DNA of 64,000 bases, from NCBI GenBank assembly GCA_905176665.1, contig CAJINA010000119.1, forward strand, positions 1 to 64,000, read 5' to 3'. The position numbers and the translations under genes are program-made. Origin of the DNA: Olavius algarvensis Delta 4 endosymbiont (GTDB taxonomy: Bacteria > Desulfobacterota > Desulfobacteria > Desulfobacterales > CAJINA01). Position 1 is the first letter of the stretch. Each line of letters begins with the position of its first letter. Below, one piece after another: positions 8,345 to 18,477 of this stretch. The notes beneath the pieces were generated by a model that was not told where the DNA came from, made no database searches, and was given only the letters and a program-made list of their open reading frames with translations.

Positions 8345-11191
8345 ATGACACCCATGCCCACGTTCACCCACCTGCCCGAACGTTTTCAAAACTTTGTCCG
8401 TTACCTTGGCGAACAGATTCCGTCCCGCCGACTCATCACCGATCCCTTACGGACGCTGGCTTTCGGGACGGATGCCTCATTTTACCGGTTAATACCGAAA
8501 ATCGTAATCAAAGCGGACAACGAGGCAGAGGTGTCCGCCATCCTGAAAGCGTCTGACGCCTGCGCGGTTCCCGTGACCTTTCGGGCCGCCGGGACCAGCT
8601 TGTCGGGCCAGGCCGTCACCAACGCCGTCCTGGTGATTGCCGGTGACAATTGGAAAGCTTACGAGATCCTCGACAAGGGTAAGCAGATTCGCCTGCAGCC
8701 CGGGATCATCGGGGGACAGGCCAACCGCTATCTGCTGCCCCTGGGACGAAAAATCGGGCCGGATCCTGCCTCGATCAATGCCGCCATGATCGGTGGCATT
8801 GCCGCCAACAATGCCAGCGGCATGTGCTGCGGGACTGCCCAGAACAGCTACCATACAGTGGCCGGCATGCGGGTCGTCCTGCAGGACGGCACCCTCCTGG
8901 ATACGGCTGATCCCGACAGTCGCCGCGCTTTCAGCCAGGCGCACGGCCAACTCCTGGAAGATCTGGCCGCCATGGGTCGGCGCGTGCGCGCCAACACCGA
9001 CCTGTCAGATCGTATCCGTCATAAATTCAAGATCAAGAATACTACCGGGTACAGCCTGAATGCCCTGGTGGATTATGCAGACCCTTTCGATATCCTCACC
9101 CACCTCATGATCGGATCGGAAGGCACCCTCGGATTTATATCGGAAATCGTCTACGATACTGTGGTGGGGCACCCCCACAAGGCCAGTGCCCTGATCATCT
9201 TTCCTGGTATCGAGGAGGCCTGCCGGGCTACCACACTTTTGAAAAATGAACAGGTGTCCGCCGTCGAGCTGATGGATCGCACGGCGCTGCAGTCGGTGGA
9301 GAACAAGACCGGGGTTCCCGATTATCTTAAACGTCTATCTGCCGACGCCGCGGCCTTGCTGGTGGAAACCCGGGCTGCGAATGTGGATTCCCTGCAGCGG
9401 CATATCGCAGCGATCACTAAATCGATCCGTGATATCCCCCTGGAAAAACCGCTGGCGTTTACCGACCAGGTGGACGAATACACGGCCCTGTGGAACATCC
9501 GCAAAGGCCTGTTCCCGGCCGTGGGCGCAGTACGCGAAACCGGCACCACCGTCATTATCGAAGACGTGGCCTTCCCCATCGAACGGTTGGCTGCGGCCAC
9601 CCTCCACCTCCGCAAGATCATGGCCGCGCATCACTATGATGAGGCCATCATCTTTGGCCATGCCCTGGAGGGCAACCTGCATTTTGTCTTTACCCAGGAT
9701 TTCAGTACCACGGCGGAAGTCGAACGTTATCGCCGGTTCATGCACGACGTGAGTGTGATGGTAGTGGATACCTACGACGGCTCACTCAAGGCGGAGCACG
9801 GCACCGGGCGGAATATGGCGCCCTATGTTGAGATGGAGTGGGGCGCCGAGGCGTACCATTTGATGCAGGCGATCAAAGATCTTTTCGATCCCCGCAACCT
9901 GCTCAACCCAGGGGTGATCCTCAATCCTGATCCCAACGTGCATGTCAAAAACCTGAAACCCCTGCCGGCTACCAACGACATTGTCGACAAGTGCATCGAA
10001 TGCGGATTTTGCGAGGTGGTTTGCCCCTCCAAAAACCTGACGCTCACCCCCCGCCAGAGAATCGCGGTCCAGCGCGAAATTTCCCGGTTAAGGCGAAGTC
10101 GAAACGGCAGGGGTACGCTGGGGGCTCTGCTGCGGGATTATCTTTACCAGGGCAATCAAACCTGCGCGGCCGACGGTTTATGCGAAATGGCCTGCCCGGT
10201 TGATATTAATACCGGCGAGCTCACCAAGGCCCTGCGGCAGGCCGCTGTGGAAAACACCCTGGCGGAAGCGCTTGCCCGTCTGGCAGGCCGACATTTCAAC
10301 CTGCTAACCACAGGCATCGGTCGTGGTCTGCAGCTGGCGGATACGGCCCACCGCCTGCTGGGTTCGACCGTCCTGGCAGAACTGGCGGCCAGTGCGCGGC
10401 TTTTGAGCGGCAACCGCCTGCCCCTGTGGAATCGGGCCATGCCGACGTATGCTGCCGCCCGGAAAATACCGCGCACTATGGTACCGGATGGGCAGCCGGT
10501 TGTCTACTTCCCCAGCTGCGTGGCGCGTACCATGGGGCCGGCCCTGGGGGACCCGGATCAAGATCCCCTGCCGGTAGTCACCGCGCGCGTGTTGGCCAAG
10601 GCCGGCTACCAGGTCATCTATCCGCCGGATATGCAGCGCCTGTGTTGCGGCATGCCGTTTTCCAGCAAAGGCTTTGTGCGGGTGGGGAACCAAAAAGCCG
10701 CCGAACTCGAAGCGGCGCTGCTGGATGTCTCCCGGGGGGGCGAGTACCCGGTGGTGTGTGATACCAGCCCCTGTCTGCTGCGCATGCGCCGACTTTTTAC
10801 ATCTAACCTGCAACTGTATGAAACGGTCGAATTCACCTACCGTTTTTTACTGGACCGCTTGAACATTTCCCGGCTGCCGGAAACCGTGGCGATCCATACC
10901 ACCTGCAGTTCCCAGAAGATGGGGCTCGACGCAACGTTTCTGGCGATTGCCCAGGCGTGTGCTGCAGAGGTGGTGGTTCCCGAACGGGTGGGCTGCTGCG
11001 GGTTTGCCGGCGACCGCGGATTTTCTTTCCCGGAACTCAATGCCGCCGCCCTGGCGGATTTGGCGCCGGTGGTAAAAGATACCTGCTCGGCCGGCTACTC
11101 CAACAGCCGGACCTGTGAGATCGGGTTGTCACTGCACAGCGGCATCCACTACAAGTCCATCTTTTATCTCCTGGACCGGTGCACGCGTTAG
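8345..11191 (+). CDS. FAD/Fe-S D-lactate (or 2-hydroxyacid) dehydrogenase fusion
   Basis: Single-chain fusion of a GlcD/Dld-type flavoprotein with a GlcF/LldE-type iron-sulfur part, expected to oxidise D-lactate or a related 2-hydroxyacid and pass electrons to the quinone or electron-transfer pool. Order: FAD_binding_4 domain (VPVTFRAAGTSLSGQAV, then IGGIAANNASGMCCG), FAD-oxidase C domain (GHALEGNLHFVFTQ), two 4Fe-4S motifs (CIECGFCEVVCPS and the C-x5-C-x3-C run CAADGLCEMACPV), and two CCG domains (LCCGMPF and GCCGFAGDRGF). I prefer the ATG at 8345 (948 residues), which has AGGAG 6 bases upstream; an in-frame ATG at 8315 lacks one. Confidence 0.9.
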   Translation: MTPMPTFTHLPERFQNFVRYLGEQIPSRRLITDPLRTLAFGTDASFYRLIPKIVIKADNEAEVSAILKASDACAVPVTFRAAGTSLSGQAVTNAVLVIAGDNWKAYEILDKGKQIRLQPGIIGGQANRYLLPLGRKIGPDPASINAAMIGGIAANNASGMCCGTAQNSYHTVAGMRVVLQDGTLLDTADPDSRRAFSQAHGQLLEDLAAMGRRVRANTDLSDRIRHKFKIKNTTGYSLNALVDYADPFDILTHLMIGSEGTLGFISEIVYDTVVGHPHKASALIIFPGIEEACRATTLLKNEQVSAVELMDRTALQSVENKTGVPDYLKRLSADAAALLVETRAANVDSLQRHIAAITKSIRDIPLEKPLAFTDQVDEYTALWNIRKGLFPAVGAVRETGTTVIIEDVAFPIERLAAATLHLRKIMAAHHYDEAIIFGHALEGNLHFVFTQDFSTTAEVERYRRFMHDVSVMVVDTYDGSLKAEHGTGRNMAPYVEMEWGAEAYHLMQAIKDLFDPRNLLNPGVILNPDPNVHVKNLKPLPATNDIVDKCIECGFCEVVCPSKNLTLTPRQRIAVQREISRLRRSRNGRGTLGALLRDYLYQGNQTCAADGLCEMACPVDINTGELTKALRQAAVENTLAEALARLAGRHFNLLTTGIGRGLQLADTAHRLLGSTVLAELAASARLLSGNRLPLWNRAMPTYAAARKIPRTMVPDGQPVVYFPSCVARTMGPALGDPDQDPLPVVTARVLAKAGYQVIYPPDMQRLCCGMPFSSKGFVRVGNQKAAELEAALLDVSRGGEYPVVCDTSPCLLRMRRLFTSNLQLYETVEFTYRFLLDRLNISRLPETVAIHTTCSSQKMGLDATFLAIAQACAAEVVVPERVGCCGFAGDRGFSFPELNAAALADLAPVVKDTCSAGYSNSRTCEIGLSLHSGIHYKSIFYLLDRCTR

Positions 11192-11227
11192 AGTGGAAGG
11201 GTCTTTGATTTAAAGGACTTGCGTTCA

Positions 11228-11941
11228 TCACCGGTCTGCAGCCCGGGCCCGGTCGTATTTAAAGTAATTCAGTGCTGACAAGGTATGGAAGAAGATGGCG
11301 TACGGTACCAGGAACAAGGGAATCAGGCCAGTCGGAAAGGTAATGACCGCGTAGGGCTCTACCGGGAAGAACAGCTGTAACGGTGTGGGTGAAGAGGTAA
11401 AGCCGAAGAAAAAGGCGCTTAAAAAGTCCAGCACGCCCAGTATAATCACGAGCCAGACAGCCTGGCCGGGTATACGCGCCTGGTTTCGATAGCGGAGCAA
11501 TACCAACACTGCCACAACGGCCACGGCAATGTCGCCGATACCGGCCGGATAGGCGAATATGCCGGGTAGATTCCCGCGGGCCATCTCGATCAGGAAAACG
11601 CCTCCGATTACCCGGAAGAGCTGCAAACCGATCAGCCAGCGCTGGGAAAGTTCTCGGCTGAGAAACCAGTCTCTCCCCAGAAATAGAATCAAACTGGGTA
11701 CTATCCACGCCAGCGGCACGATCAGGTTCCCAATCAATCCCAGGCGGCCGGGGACGTCGCCTATACAAACCCAGAACATCAGCGCTCCAAACAACAGGAA
11801 GGCGATGCCGACCTGCATTCCCTTTGTTTGGGATGCGCCGCTGAACACATAGGTTCCCAGGATGTAGACCGGCGCCACCATCAAGCTGCCGATGACAATC
11901 ATCACAGTCAGAAAATGGGCGGGCATGACCGCATACATCAT
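11228..11941 (-). CDS. multi-pass membrane protein of unknown function
   Basis: A 237-residue protein with about seven hydrophobic helices and few charged loops; I do not recognise the family. The start at 11941 (MMYAVMPAHF) is chosen because AGGAG lies four bases upstream; a longer frame to 11995 adds a hydrophilic stretch without a ribosome binding site. The C-terminus is basic (YFKYDRARAADR), placing it in the cytoplasm under the positive-inside rule. It sits 82 bases downstream of the SDR pair and may belong to their operon. Confidence 0.7.
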   Translation of the reverse strand: MMYAVMPAHFLTVMIVIGSLMVAPVYILGTYVFSGASQTKGMQVGIAFLLFGALMFWVCIGDVPGRLGLIGNLIVPLAWIVPSLILFLGRDWFLSRELSQRWLIGLQLFRVIGGVFLIEMARGNLPGIFAYPAGIGDIAVAVVAVLVLLRYRNQARIPGQAVWLVIILGVLDFLSAFFFGFTSSPTPLQLFFPVEPYAVITFPTGLIPLFLVPYAIFFHTLSALNYFKYDRARAADR

Positions 11942-12023
11942 ACAACTCCTGTAGAATGGCCTGGTATGCCATTTGATGGGCGACCGCCGGAGCAAAGTCC
12001 AGGGGCGGCCGAATTCCGAAGCA

Positions 12024-12896
12024 TCAGGTTTTCAAGGTTAGCATGTCTCCCATCCCAAACGCGTTGTAGATACCGGCGGTGATCTGCTCGAGCTGCGCAT
12101 TATAACCCTCGATAGGATCGCCCATGCCCATTTTGTCTACGACGGTGCGGAAGTTACGCTGCCCGGCCGGTGTAGCGACCAGGCCGGCGACGGCATCGGC
12201 AACATTCTGGGGATTTTGCGCCGGGTTTTCCGCCAGCGCCTTTTCGAAGTTTGTGAAAAGCGCCAGCGGTGCCTGTGCAAACTCCCCATAGCCGGCGTCG
12301 CGAGACGTATCGCCCGGCTTTAGCAGTTTTTCCATGAAGTTGGTCGGAAAGCCGCCGGGCTCAACGATGCTAACATCGATACCAAAACCACTGAGCTCCA
12401 CACGGTAGTTTTCCGCCAAAGCTTCCATTGCCCATTTGGAGGCATTGTAGGGACCGTAAAACGGAAGCGCCATGCGGCCCAGGAGACTGGTGATATGCAC
12501 CAGCAGGCCGGCCCGCTTTTCCCGCATATGGGGAAGAATCGCCCGATTCACACGTTGCACGCCGAACACATTGATGTCGAAAAGGCCCTGCCAATCTTCC
12601 GGGGTGAAGCTTTCCTGTAGCCCGATAACCCCCATGCCGGCATTGTTGACAACAACATCGATTCCCGCCGCCATTTCCAGCGCCGCTGCCACACCCTTTG
12701 TAACGCTATCATCGCTGGTGACATCGATCTCAACTATATGGGCACCGGCCGATTTCAACTCGGCAGCGACGGCTTGGTTACTGGCACCCACCCCCCGCAT
12801 CGAGGCGACTACGGTATGGCCGGCTTTAAGCAGGGTCTGGGTGGTCAGCTTGCCAAATCCGCTGCTGGCGCCTGTAATCAGTATATTTTTAGACAT
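12024..12896 (-). CDS. short-chain dehydrogenase/reductase (classical SDR)
   Basis: Cytoplasmic NAD(P)-dependent oxidoreductase of 290 residues. The nucleotide-binding motif TGASSGFG, the NNAG motif, and the catalytic Ser-Tyr-Lys set (HITSLLGR and YNASK) are all present, with PGG following the active site as usual. It has a C-terminal extension of about 60 residues beyond the minimal SDR, as in the oxidoreductases annotated with retinol/steroid-like SDRs. AAGGAG precedes the ATG. It follows the atypical SDR by 32 bases on the same strand, indicating an operon. Substrate unknown. Confidence 0.88.
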   Translation of the reverse strand: MSKNILITGASSGFGKLTTQTLLKAGHTVVASMRGVGASNQAVAAELKSAGAHIVEIDVTSDDSVTKGVAAALEMAAGIDVVVNNAGMGVIGLQESFTPEDWQGLFDINVFGVQRVNRAILPHMREKRAGLLVHITSLLGRMALPFYGPYNASKWAMEALAENYRVELSGFGIDVSIVEPGGFPTNFMEKLLKPGDTSRDAGYGEFAQAPLALFTNFEKALAENPAQNPQNVADAVAGLVATPAGQRNFRTVVDKMGMGDPIEGYNAQLEQITAGIYNAFGMGDMLTLKT

Positions 12897-12928
12897 TTTA
12901 TTCTCCTTTATTCATTCGGATGGCCCCT

Positions 12929-13534
12929 TTAAGCATAGTCGCGGACATCCAGAACCTGGCCCGTCATATCGCCTTCCAGACTGATCTGGTAGACTTTGGC
13001 CGTATCGGCGGCCGAAAGGGTGCCGTCGGTGTCCATGCCCATCTGACGGGCGGTCTCGGTAACGAACACAGGGCTGACGATATTAATGCGCAGGTCCGGG
13101 GCAAAATCCAGTGCGGCGGCCCGCACGAATCCTTCCAACCCGGCGTTGACCATGGCTGTCGGGGCGGTGCCCGGCCAGGGATTGCTGGCCAGCATCCCGG
13201 ATGTCAGGGTGACCGAACCACCGGCGCTGATATGATGCCCGGCAGTCCGCACCAGGTTCACCTGCCCCATGAGTTTGTTCTGGATACTGAATCTGAAATC
13301 ATCTTCGCTGGCTTCCTTTGCGCTGCCAAAACGTGATGTCCCGGCCGCACAGACAACGGCGTCGAAAGCGCCGATATTTTCGAACAAGTCCACAATGGAA
13401 TTTCTGGCCTCCAGGTCCACCGTCGCATCCCCGGAGGTATTCCCAACCAGAATCACCTCATGCGACCGGGCCAGCAAATCCGCAATTGCCTTTCCGATGG
13501 TTCCGGTTGCGCCCACTACAATTATCTTGCTCAT
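12929..13534 (-). CDS. atypical short-chain dehydrogenase (PRK07578-like)
   Basis: A 201-residue SDR-fold protein. The N-terminal GATGTIG motif is intact and the body (QNKLMGQVNLV, LTSGMLAS, NAGLEGFVRAAALDFAP, INIVSP) matches the small SDR group I know as PRK07578. The usual catalytic YxxxK is not present: the position reads TAPTAMVNAGL. Activity is therefore uncertain. The ATG at 13534 has GGGAGG 7 bases upstream; the longer TTG frame to 13549 overlaps that site and is unlikely. First gene of a probable three-gene operon running to 11228. Confidence 0.82.
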   Translation of the reverse strand: MSKIIVVGATGTIGKAIADLLARSHEVILVGNTSGDATVDLEARNSIVDLFENIGAFDAVVCAAGTSRFGSAKEASEDDFRFSIQNKLMGQVNLVRTAGHHISAGGSVTLTSGMLASNPWPGTAPTAMVNAGLEGFVRAAALDFAPDLRINIVSPVFVTETARQMGMDTDGTLSAADTAKVYQISLEGDMTGQVLDVRDYA

Positions 13535-14117
13535 TGGTATACCTCCCAACGTTATATTCAGGTTCCGGCTTACCGGCTGATAACTGACGCCGGATGGGAA
13601 CGGCGGCGATGTTTCAGGGCCGGCGCGTCATTAGAGGAAGATTTCGCCTGTCATGGCAATGAACCGCAGTCTTGTGGATGTGCGCAGTAAAAGAAGGGGT
13701 AAGAATCCAAATATCCAGCGGCCGTACATAAAAATTACCACTGACTGAAATTAAAGCGACCGATGCGGTTGTCAAATAATTTCAGGGGTGGCCATGGGGG
13801 CAGTTTTGATTAACGATTAGATATTTATGATAAAATATGAAAACCGGTGCGAGAAGTCGAATAAACATATACTATCGGGAATAAATTAACGCTCCTGCGC
13901 GGCACACGCGCTGCGGCTTTACCCTTTTCCACCGAAACCTATCTTGACCGCGGCTGAATAATCTGAAAGATTGGCAACTTGGGTTGGGGGAATCTACCGT
14001 TAGAAAGTATAGAGTATAAGGTACAGTTGTAAGCTCTTGCTGCAGTCTTCAGACTTCTACGGTCAGCCTGAATGATGGTGAACTCGCCAGTACAACACAC
14101 CAGTGGGGAGGATGTAT
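13535..14117. other. divergent intergenic region
   Basis: Separates the leftward SDR operon from the rightward acyl-CoA synthetase, so it should hold promoters for both. An A+T-rich patch at about 13800-13880 (including GATATTTATGATAAAATATG) is the likeliest place, but I cannot assign -35/-10 boxes with confidence. No small ORF with a ribosome binding site was found. Confidence 0.4.
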
Positions 14118-15920
14118 ATGACAGCGGCGAAATTTGAGTTCGATGGCCCGGAAAATCTCGTGGACCTGTTTGAGCAGGCGGTGGAGAAATTTCGGGACAA
14201 CAAGCTGTTTGGCACCAAGAACGGGGCCGGCGACGGCTATGACTGGATCACCTACGGGCAGGTGGCCGAGCGGGTTGACCACCTGCGCGGTGGACTGGCC
14301 GGTATCGGCGTGGGCAAAGGAGATGGGGTCGGCATCATTGCCGACAACCGCAATGAGTGGGCTATTGCCGCGTATGCGACCTATGGTCTCGGCGCCCGGT
14401 ACATCCCCATGTACGAGGCGGAGCTGCCGCGGATCATGAAATATATCATTTCAGATTCGGGGGTGAAAGTCCTGCTGGTCTCCCGGGACGATATCCTCGA
14501 AAAGGTCAAAGATTTTCCGGACGAGATCGAGGGGCTCGAAAGAATCTACGTCATAGAGAGCGACGGCGAGAATGCCATGGCCCGACTGGAGAACTCCGGT
14601 CGGGAAAACCCCGTGCCGTCCATCAAGCCGAACAAAGAGGACATCGCCGGACTGATCTATACCTCCGGCACGACGGGCAATCCCAAGGGTGTGCTGCTCA
14701 GCCATTACAACCTGACCACCAATGCCCTGGCCGCCACCATGATGCTGCCCAATTTCATTTCGGCCGGCGACCGTAGTCTTTCCTTTTTGCCCTGGGCCCA
14801 TTCCTTCGGGCAGACCGCCGAACTGCACATGCTGATCAACTTCGGTGGCCAGACCGGCTTTGCCGAAAGCCCCCAGACCATCGTGGATGACCTGGCCCTG
14901 GTGCGGCCGACCCTGCTGGTGGCTGTACCGCGGGTGTTCAACAAGGTATTTACCGGCCTCAACGACAAAATGGAAAAGCAGGGCGGGTTGGCCAAGTTTC
15001 TTTTCGACATGGGACTCAAGGCGGCCGCGGAGCGCCGGGCGGCCGGGGGCGACGCGGGCTTTTTAAACAACCTGAAACTGGGGGTCGTGGACAAGATCGT
15101 CTACAGCAAGGTGCGCGCGAAATTCGGCGGCCGCATGAAGATGGCGCTCAGTTCCAGTGCCGCCCCGAATCCTAAGATTGCCGAATTCTTTTATGATATC
15201 GGCATCCCGGTCTGCGAGGCCTGGGGCATGACCGAGCTGTCGCCGGCCCACACTGTTAACGTTCCGGAAACCAACCGGCCCGGCAGCGTGGGCAAACCCA
15301 TTCCCGGTTGCGCGGTGAAGATCGACCGCTCCCTGGCACCGGACAGCGACCGGGAGGGCGAGGTGGTTGCCTACGGGCCCAATGTCATGGTGGGCTACCA
15401 TAACCTGCCAGAGGCCACGTCCGAGGTGCTGACCGCAGACGGGGGCCTGCGCTCAGGTGATCTGGGCTGGGTGGACGAAGACGGCTACCTGTACATAACC
15501 GGCCGGATCAAGGAGCAGTACAAGCTGGAAAATGGAAAGTACGTTTTTCCGGTTGATATCGAGGAAACGATTAAACTGAGTATGTTCATCGACAGTGCCA
15601 TGGTCCACGGTGCCAACAAGCCGCACAATGTGGCGGTGGTCGTTCCCGACTGGCTGGTCGCCGGGCCCTGGGCTCAGGAGCAAGGCTTACCGGAAGATCC
15701 GGAGACGCTGGTCAAGGAGTCCCGGTTGATCGAGTTGATTGAAAATGAGGTGAAAGCTGCTTGCGCAAATATGGCCGGGTACGAAGTTCCCCGGAAAATC
15801 TTGATTCTGCCCGAGCCGTTCTCTCCGGAAAACGGCATTCTCACCCCCACCCTCAAACTTAAGCGACGCGAAGTGCACAAGCACTTCGGTAGTATGATCG
15901 AGGCGCTGTACGAATCATAA
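14118..15920 (+). CDS. long-chain fatty-acid--CoA ligase (AMP-binding)
   Basis: Adenylate-forming enzyme that activates a fatty acid with ATP to acyl-AMP and then acyl-CoA. The P-loop motif IYTSGTTGNPKGVLLSHYN, the adenine motif CEAWGMTELSP, and the YITGRIKEQYKLENGKYV hinge (GRxKE-K type) are all present. The 600-residue length and the FSENGILTPTLKLKRR-like tail fit the FACL/FadD15 group. The ATG at 14118 has GGGGAGG six bases upstream; the GTG at 14103 precedes that site. No fad genes are adjacent, so the pathway role (beta-oxidation or lipid synthesis) is not fixed. Confidence 0.9.
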   Translation: MTAAKFEFDGPENLVDLFEQAVEKFRDNKLFGTKNGAGDGYDWITYGQVAERVDHLRGGLAGIGVGKGDGVGIIADNRNEWAIAAYATYGLGARYIPMYEAELPRIMKYIISDSGVKVLLVSRDDILEKVKDFPDEIEGLERIYVIESDGENAMARLENSGRENPVPSIKPNKEDIAGLIYTSGTTGNPKGVLLSHYNLTTNALAATMMLPNFISAGDRSLSFLPWAHSFGQTAELHMLINFGGQTGFAESPQTIVDDLALVRPTLLVAVPRVFNKVFTGLNDKMEKQGGLAKFLFDMGLKAAAERRAAGGDAGFLNNLKLGVVDKIVYSKVRAKFGGRMKMALSSSAAPNPKIAEFFYDIGIPVCEAWGMTELSPAHTVNVPETNRPGSVGKPIPGCAVKIDRSLAPDSDREGEVVAYGPNVMVGYHNLPEATSEVLTADGGLRSGDLGWVDEDGYLYITGRIKEQYKLENGKYVFPVDIEETIKLSMFIDSAMVHGANKPHNVAVVVPDWLVAGPWAQEQGLPEDPETLVKESRLIELIENEVKAACANMAGYEVPRKILILPEPFSPENGILTPTLKLKRREVHKHFGSMIEALYES

Positions 15921-16099
15921 GCGACGACTGCGCCGGGAGGGATGGTTCTAAAATAGTTTCGATAACAGAGCGTTACAATATTGAGGGGGCCAGCATTTGA
16001 CTTATCGGCCCATTGTGATAAATCCATCGGAAATTGCCGTTTTGGGGTTGGATATACCCATTTGGGGCGGGGTCGCGTATTGAACGAAGGGCGGAACAT

Positions 16100-16636
16100 A
16101 TGAAATCTGCGGGCCTTTTCCTTCTGGTGGGCAGCCTGGTTGCAAGCCTGCTGCTGACCTTGCCGGCGCGCGCCAAAGATCGGGCGTTGGGCGCGCGGGA
16201 CCTGATGTTAGACCGGGTTTCCGGTGGCGCGCAGCAGTCCGCCGCCCAAAGAAATGCCAACCGGGAGCGGTTGCTGACTTTCAAATCCTCGGATGAATTC
16301 CCCGTTATGATACTCGATGCCATCACGGCGCATTTCAAAAAGCAGCAACTGGCCCCCACCCTGCTCGCCAAACAGGCTACCATCCAGATGGGCAGCAAGG
16401 GCCGTATATACAGCTATCTCCGCAGATTTGCGGGCAGCGAAAAAGAATACAGCTTTCTGTTCGCCACCCTGTACAAAGACGCCTCCCGGGAGGAACTGGT
16501 CTACAAGGCCTTCTTTTGCGCGGACCAGGCCCAGCTTGAAGATCTGAGGGCCCAGGGGGAAAAGATCCTTAAAGATACCCTGGCATACGACACGCCGCGA
16601 TTTTCATTTTACCAGGGTTACGATCGCTCCCAATAG
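16100..16636 (+). CDS. exported protein of unknown function
   Basis: A 178-residue protein with a clear N-terminal signal peptide (MKSAGLFLLVGSLVASLLL, cleavage expected after ARA). The mature part is charged and mixed helical, with no motif I recognise. The ATG at 16100 is preferred over the earlier in-frame start at 16034 because it begins exactly at the signal sequence. Probably periplasmic. No obvious partner gene. Confidence 0.7.
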   Translation: MKSAGLFLLVGSLVASLLLTLPARAKDRALGARDLMLDRVSGGAQQSAAQRNANRERLLTFKSSDEFPVMILDAITAHFKKQQLAPTLLAKQATIQMGSKGRIYSYLRRFAGSEKEYSFLFATLYKDASREELVYKAFFCADQAQLEDLRAQGEKILKDTLAYDTPRFSFYQGYDRSQ

Positions 16637-16866
16637 CGACAGGTTCTTGTCAACTTAGGCTATTGGTCAAATCCCGCCAGTGTGGTAAAATCAATGCATA
16701 GCACTTCCAGCAGACGTTCTATTCCCGGCATGTGGTAGCGCTTGCGATCCTTTTTTTGTATCCGCAGTCACCAGCGATTCTCCATCCCTTTGATACTGCT
16801 GCCGTCCCGATCCCGCATTCGGCATGCATGCCGTTTTTAAGACCCATTTTTGGGTAAGGGGGTATC

Positions 16867-17448
16867 ATGAAAAAATTAATATGCCTGGTCACAATCTGGG
16901 GATACCTGTGTATACCAAGCGCCCCATTCGCCGAAACGTTTCAATTTGTAGAATGCAGCTACACTTACTACACCCACCTGCACGGCAGCAGCGAACTGCC
17001 CATCGTGACCAATTATAAACAGAGAGGTGTTATTCGCGGTAAAAGCGAGAACGATTTTCTGGATCGCGCCACCTATATCATGGAGGGGATGCTGACCCGG
17101 CCGCCCTCGGATGGGATTTACCTTACGTTTCCGGAAGGCCAGGACAAGTATGCCATCGTGATTGTGGATAAAGACGGCGATATGATCCTCGGTTACGAAT
17201 ACGGTGACATCACCCGCCACTATCTGGGAACCGGGCCTTCCCTGTCGGGTGAATTCACGGATGGCACCGGCAAGTTCAAGGGGATTAAGGGTACGTTTAC
17301 CTTGTCGAAGACGTTTGGGGAGCAAGTCCGGCTCAAATCAGAACTCAAAAAACACCTGGCGGAATTGGAGCCCTTCGGTCCGATTGGTTGGAATGACCAC
17401 GAGATGTGCAATGTCGTCAGCGGCCAATATGAGTTGGTTTCGAAATAG
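16867..17448 (+). CDS. exported protein, possible AOC-like beta-barrel
   Basis: A 193-residue protein with a signal peptide (MKKLICLVTIWGYLCIPSAPFAE). The mature part is rich in beta-type sequence; DGTGKFKGIKGTFTL resembles the strand-turn found in allene-oxide-cyclase-like and DUF3224-type barrels (GTGxxxGxxGT), but this is only a motif resemblance. Two cysteines (VECSYTY and EMCNVV) could form a disulphide in the periplasm. AAGGGGG lies upstream of the ATG. Function unknown. Confidence 0.7.
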   Translation: MKKLICLVTIWGYLCIPSAPFAETFQFVECSYTYYTHLHGSSELPIVTNYKQRGVIRGKSENDFLDRATYIMEGMLTRPPSDGIYLTFPEGQDKYAIVIVDKDGDMILGYEYGDITRHYLGTGPSLSGEFTDGTGKFKGIKGTFTLSKTFGEQVRLKSELKKHLAELEPFGPIGWNDHEMCNVVSGQYELVSK

Positions 17449-17463
17449 TCCCTTAACACTTTT

Positions 17464-18225
17464 TTATTGCCCGTTCAGACTTTCATTGGAATTCGCTGCA
17501 CCTTTGGATTCCGGGCGGTGATACCAGAAATGGCAAAGCCGACGGGAAAACAGGGCAAACGGAAAAAGCGTCAGGAGCAGGCTGGAAAACGTCAGTCGGG
17601 CCGGCGAAAACCAGTCCAGCTTACGAATGGAAGTGACGACCGGCTGATCCCGGATAACCCGGAAACGTTTACCTCGCCGCCAGGCCCAAAGGTGCATGTG
17701 GATCGAAAACCAGAGCTCTTCGCTGGCATAAACCCGTTGTGAAAAGCCGCCGACCGCCTCAAAGGCTACCCGCTCACAATACACGAAGCAGCCGGCTGCG
17801 ATGTTGAATAGTTTGGAAAACCGATTCCAGGTGTCGAGGACAGAGTGGGCCGAAGGCTCCAGGGTTCGGTCCGGGGCGACGATTGTTCCGCCGCCGGCGA
17901 TAAGGCCGGATTTCAGATTTTTAAGCGCTTTTCCCAATAGCGCTGCGGTCAGCGTCGTGTCGGCATCCACGAAAATCAACCAGCGGCCCCGGGCCGCCCG
18001 GGCCCCGGTGTTGCGAGCCCGGGCGATTTGATTAACCGGCTCGGGTACCACCCTCGCGCCCATGGTGCGGGCGATTTCGGCTGTGTGGTCACTAGAGTTG
18101 TTGTCCACCACCACTATTTCGGCTACGTCGGGGATAGCGTCAACCGCCGCGAATACCGCTGCCAGGGCCTGTGGCAGATAGGCCTCTTCATTATAAGCCG
18201 GGATAATGATGGAATAGTCAGTCAT
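17464..18225 (-). CDS. family 2 glycosyltransferase
   Basis: Inverting GT-A-fold glycosyltransferase using a nucleotide-sugar donor. Motifs: SIIIPAYNEEAYLPQAL at the N-terminus, VVVDNNSSDHTAEIA, ARARNTGARAARGRWLIFVDADT with the metal-binding D-x-D, and a later EELWFSIHMHLWAWRRG segment in place of the usual ED catalytic base region. A hydrophobic patch near residues 205-225 may touch the membrane. The stop lies 16 bases from the convergent exported-protein gene. Acceptor unknown. Confidence 0.87.
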   Translation of the reverse strand: MTDYSIIIPAYNEEAYLPQALAAVFAAVDAIPDVAEIVVVDNNSSDHTAEIARTMGARVVPEPVNQIARARNTGARAARGRWLIFVDADTTLTAALLGKALKNLKSGLIAGGGTIVAPDRTLEPSAHSVLDTWNRFSKLFNIAAGCFVYCERVAFEAVGGFSQRVYASEELWFSIHMHLWAWRRGKRFRVIRDQPVVTSIRKLDWFSPARLTFSSLLLTLFPFALFSRRLCHFWYHRPESKGAANSNESLNGQ

Positions 18226-18477
18226 GGGATAACCCTAGCTGAATCAAAGGTTCTGTCTGTAGACGACGGGGCCAATGTTGAAAGCATAATACGCCTAATC
18301 TTAAAAAGCGAGGGCACGCGATGGACCATTTGCAAATTACGATCGGGCTTCGGTATATTTTGACACTTACCGCCCTCACCTGATCAGCCTAAGGCAAAAA
18401 CCTGCCACATCCGAAACTCAAACATTGGCGGAAAAACCTTGATCCTATAAGTCTGCGGGCAGTCGTGTAACCTTTTC

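Noticed and set aside
16726..16752. TGGTAGCGCTTGC as a sigma-54 promoter
   Set aside because: Spacing between the GG and GC elements is wrong for a -24/-12 promoter.
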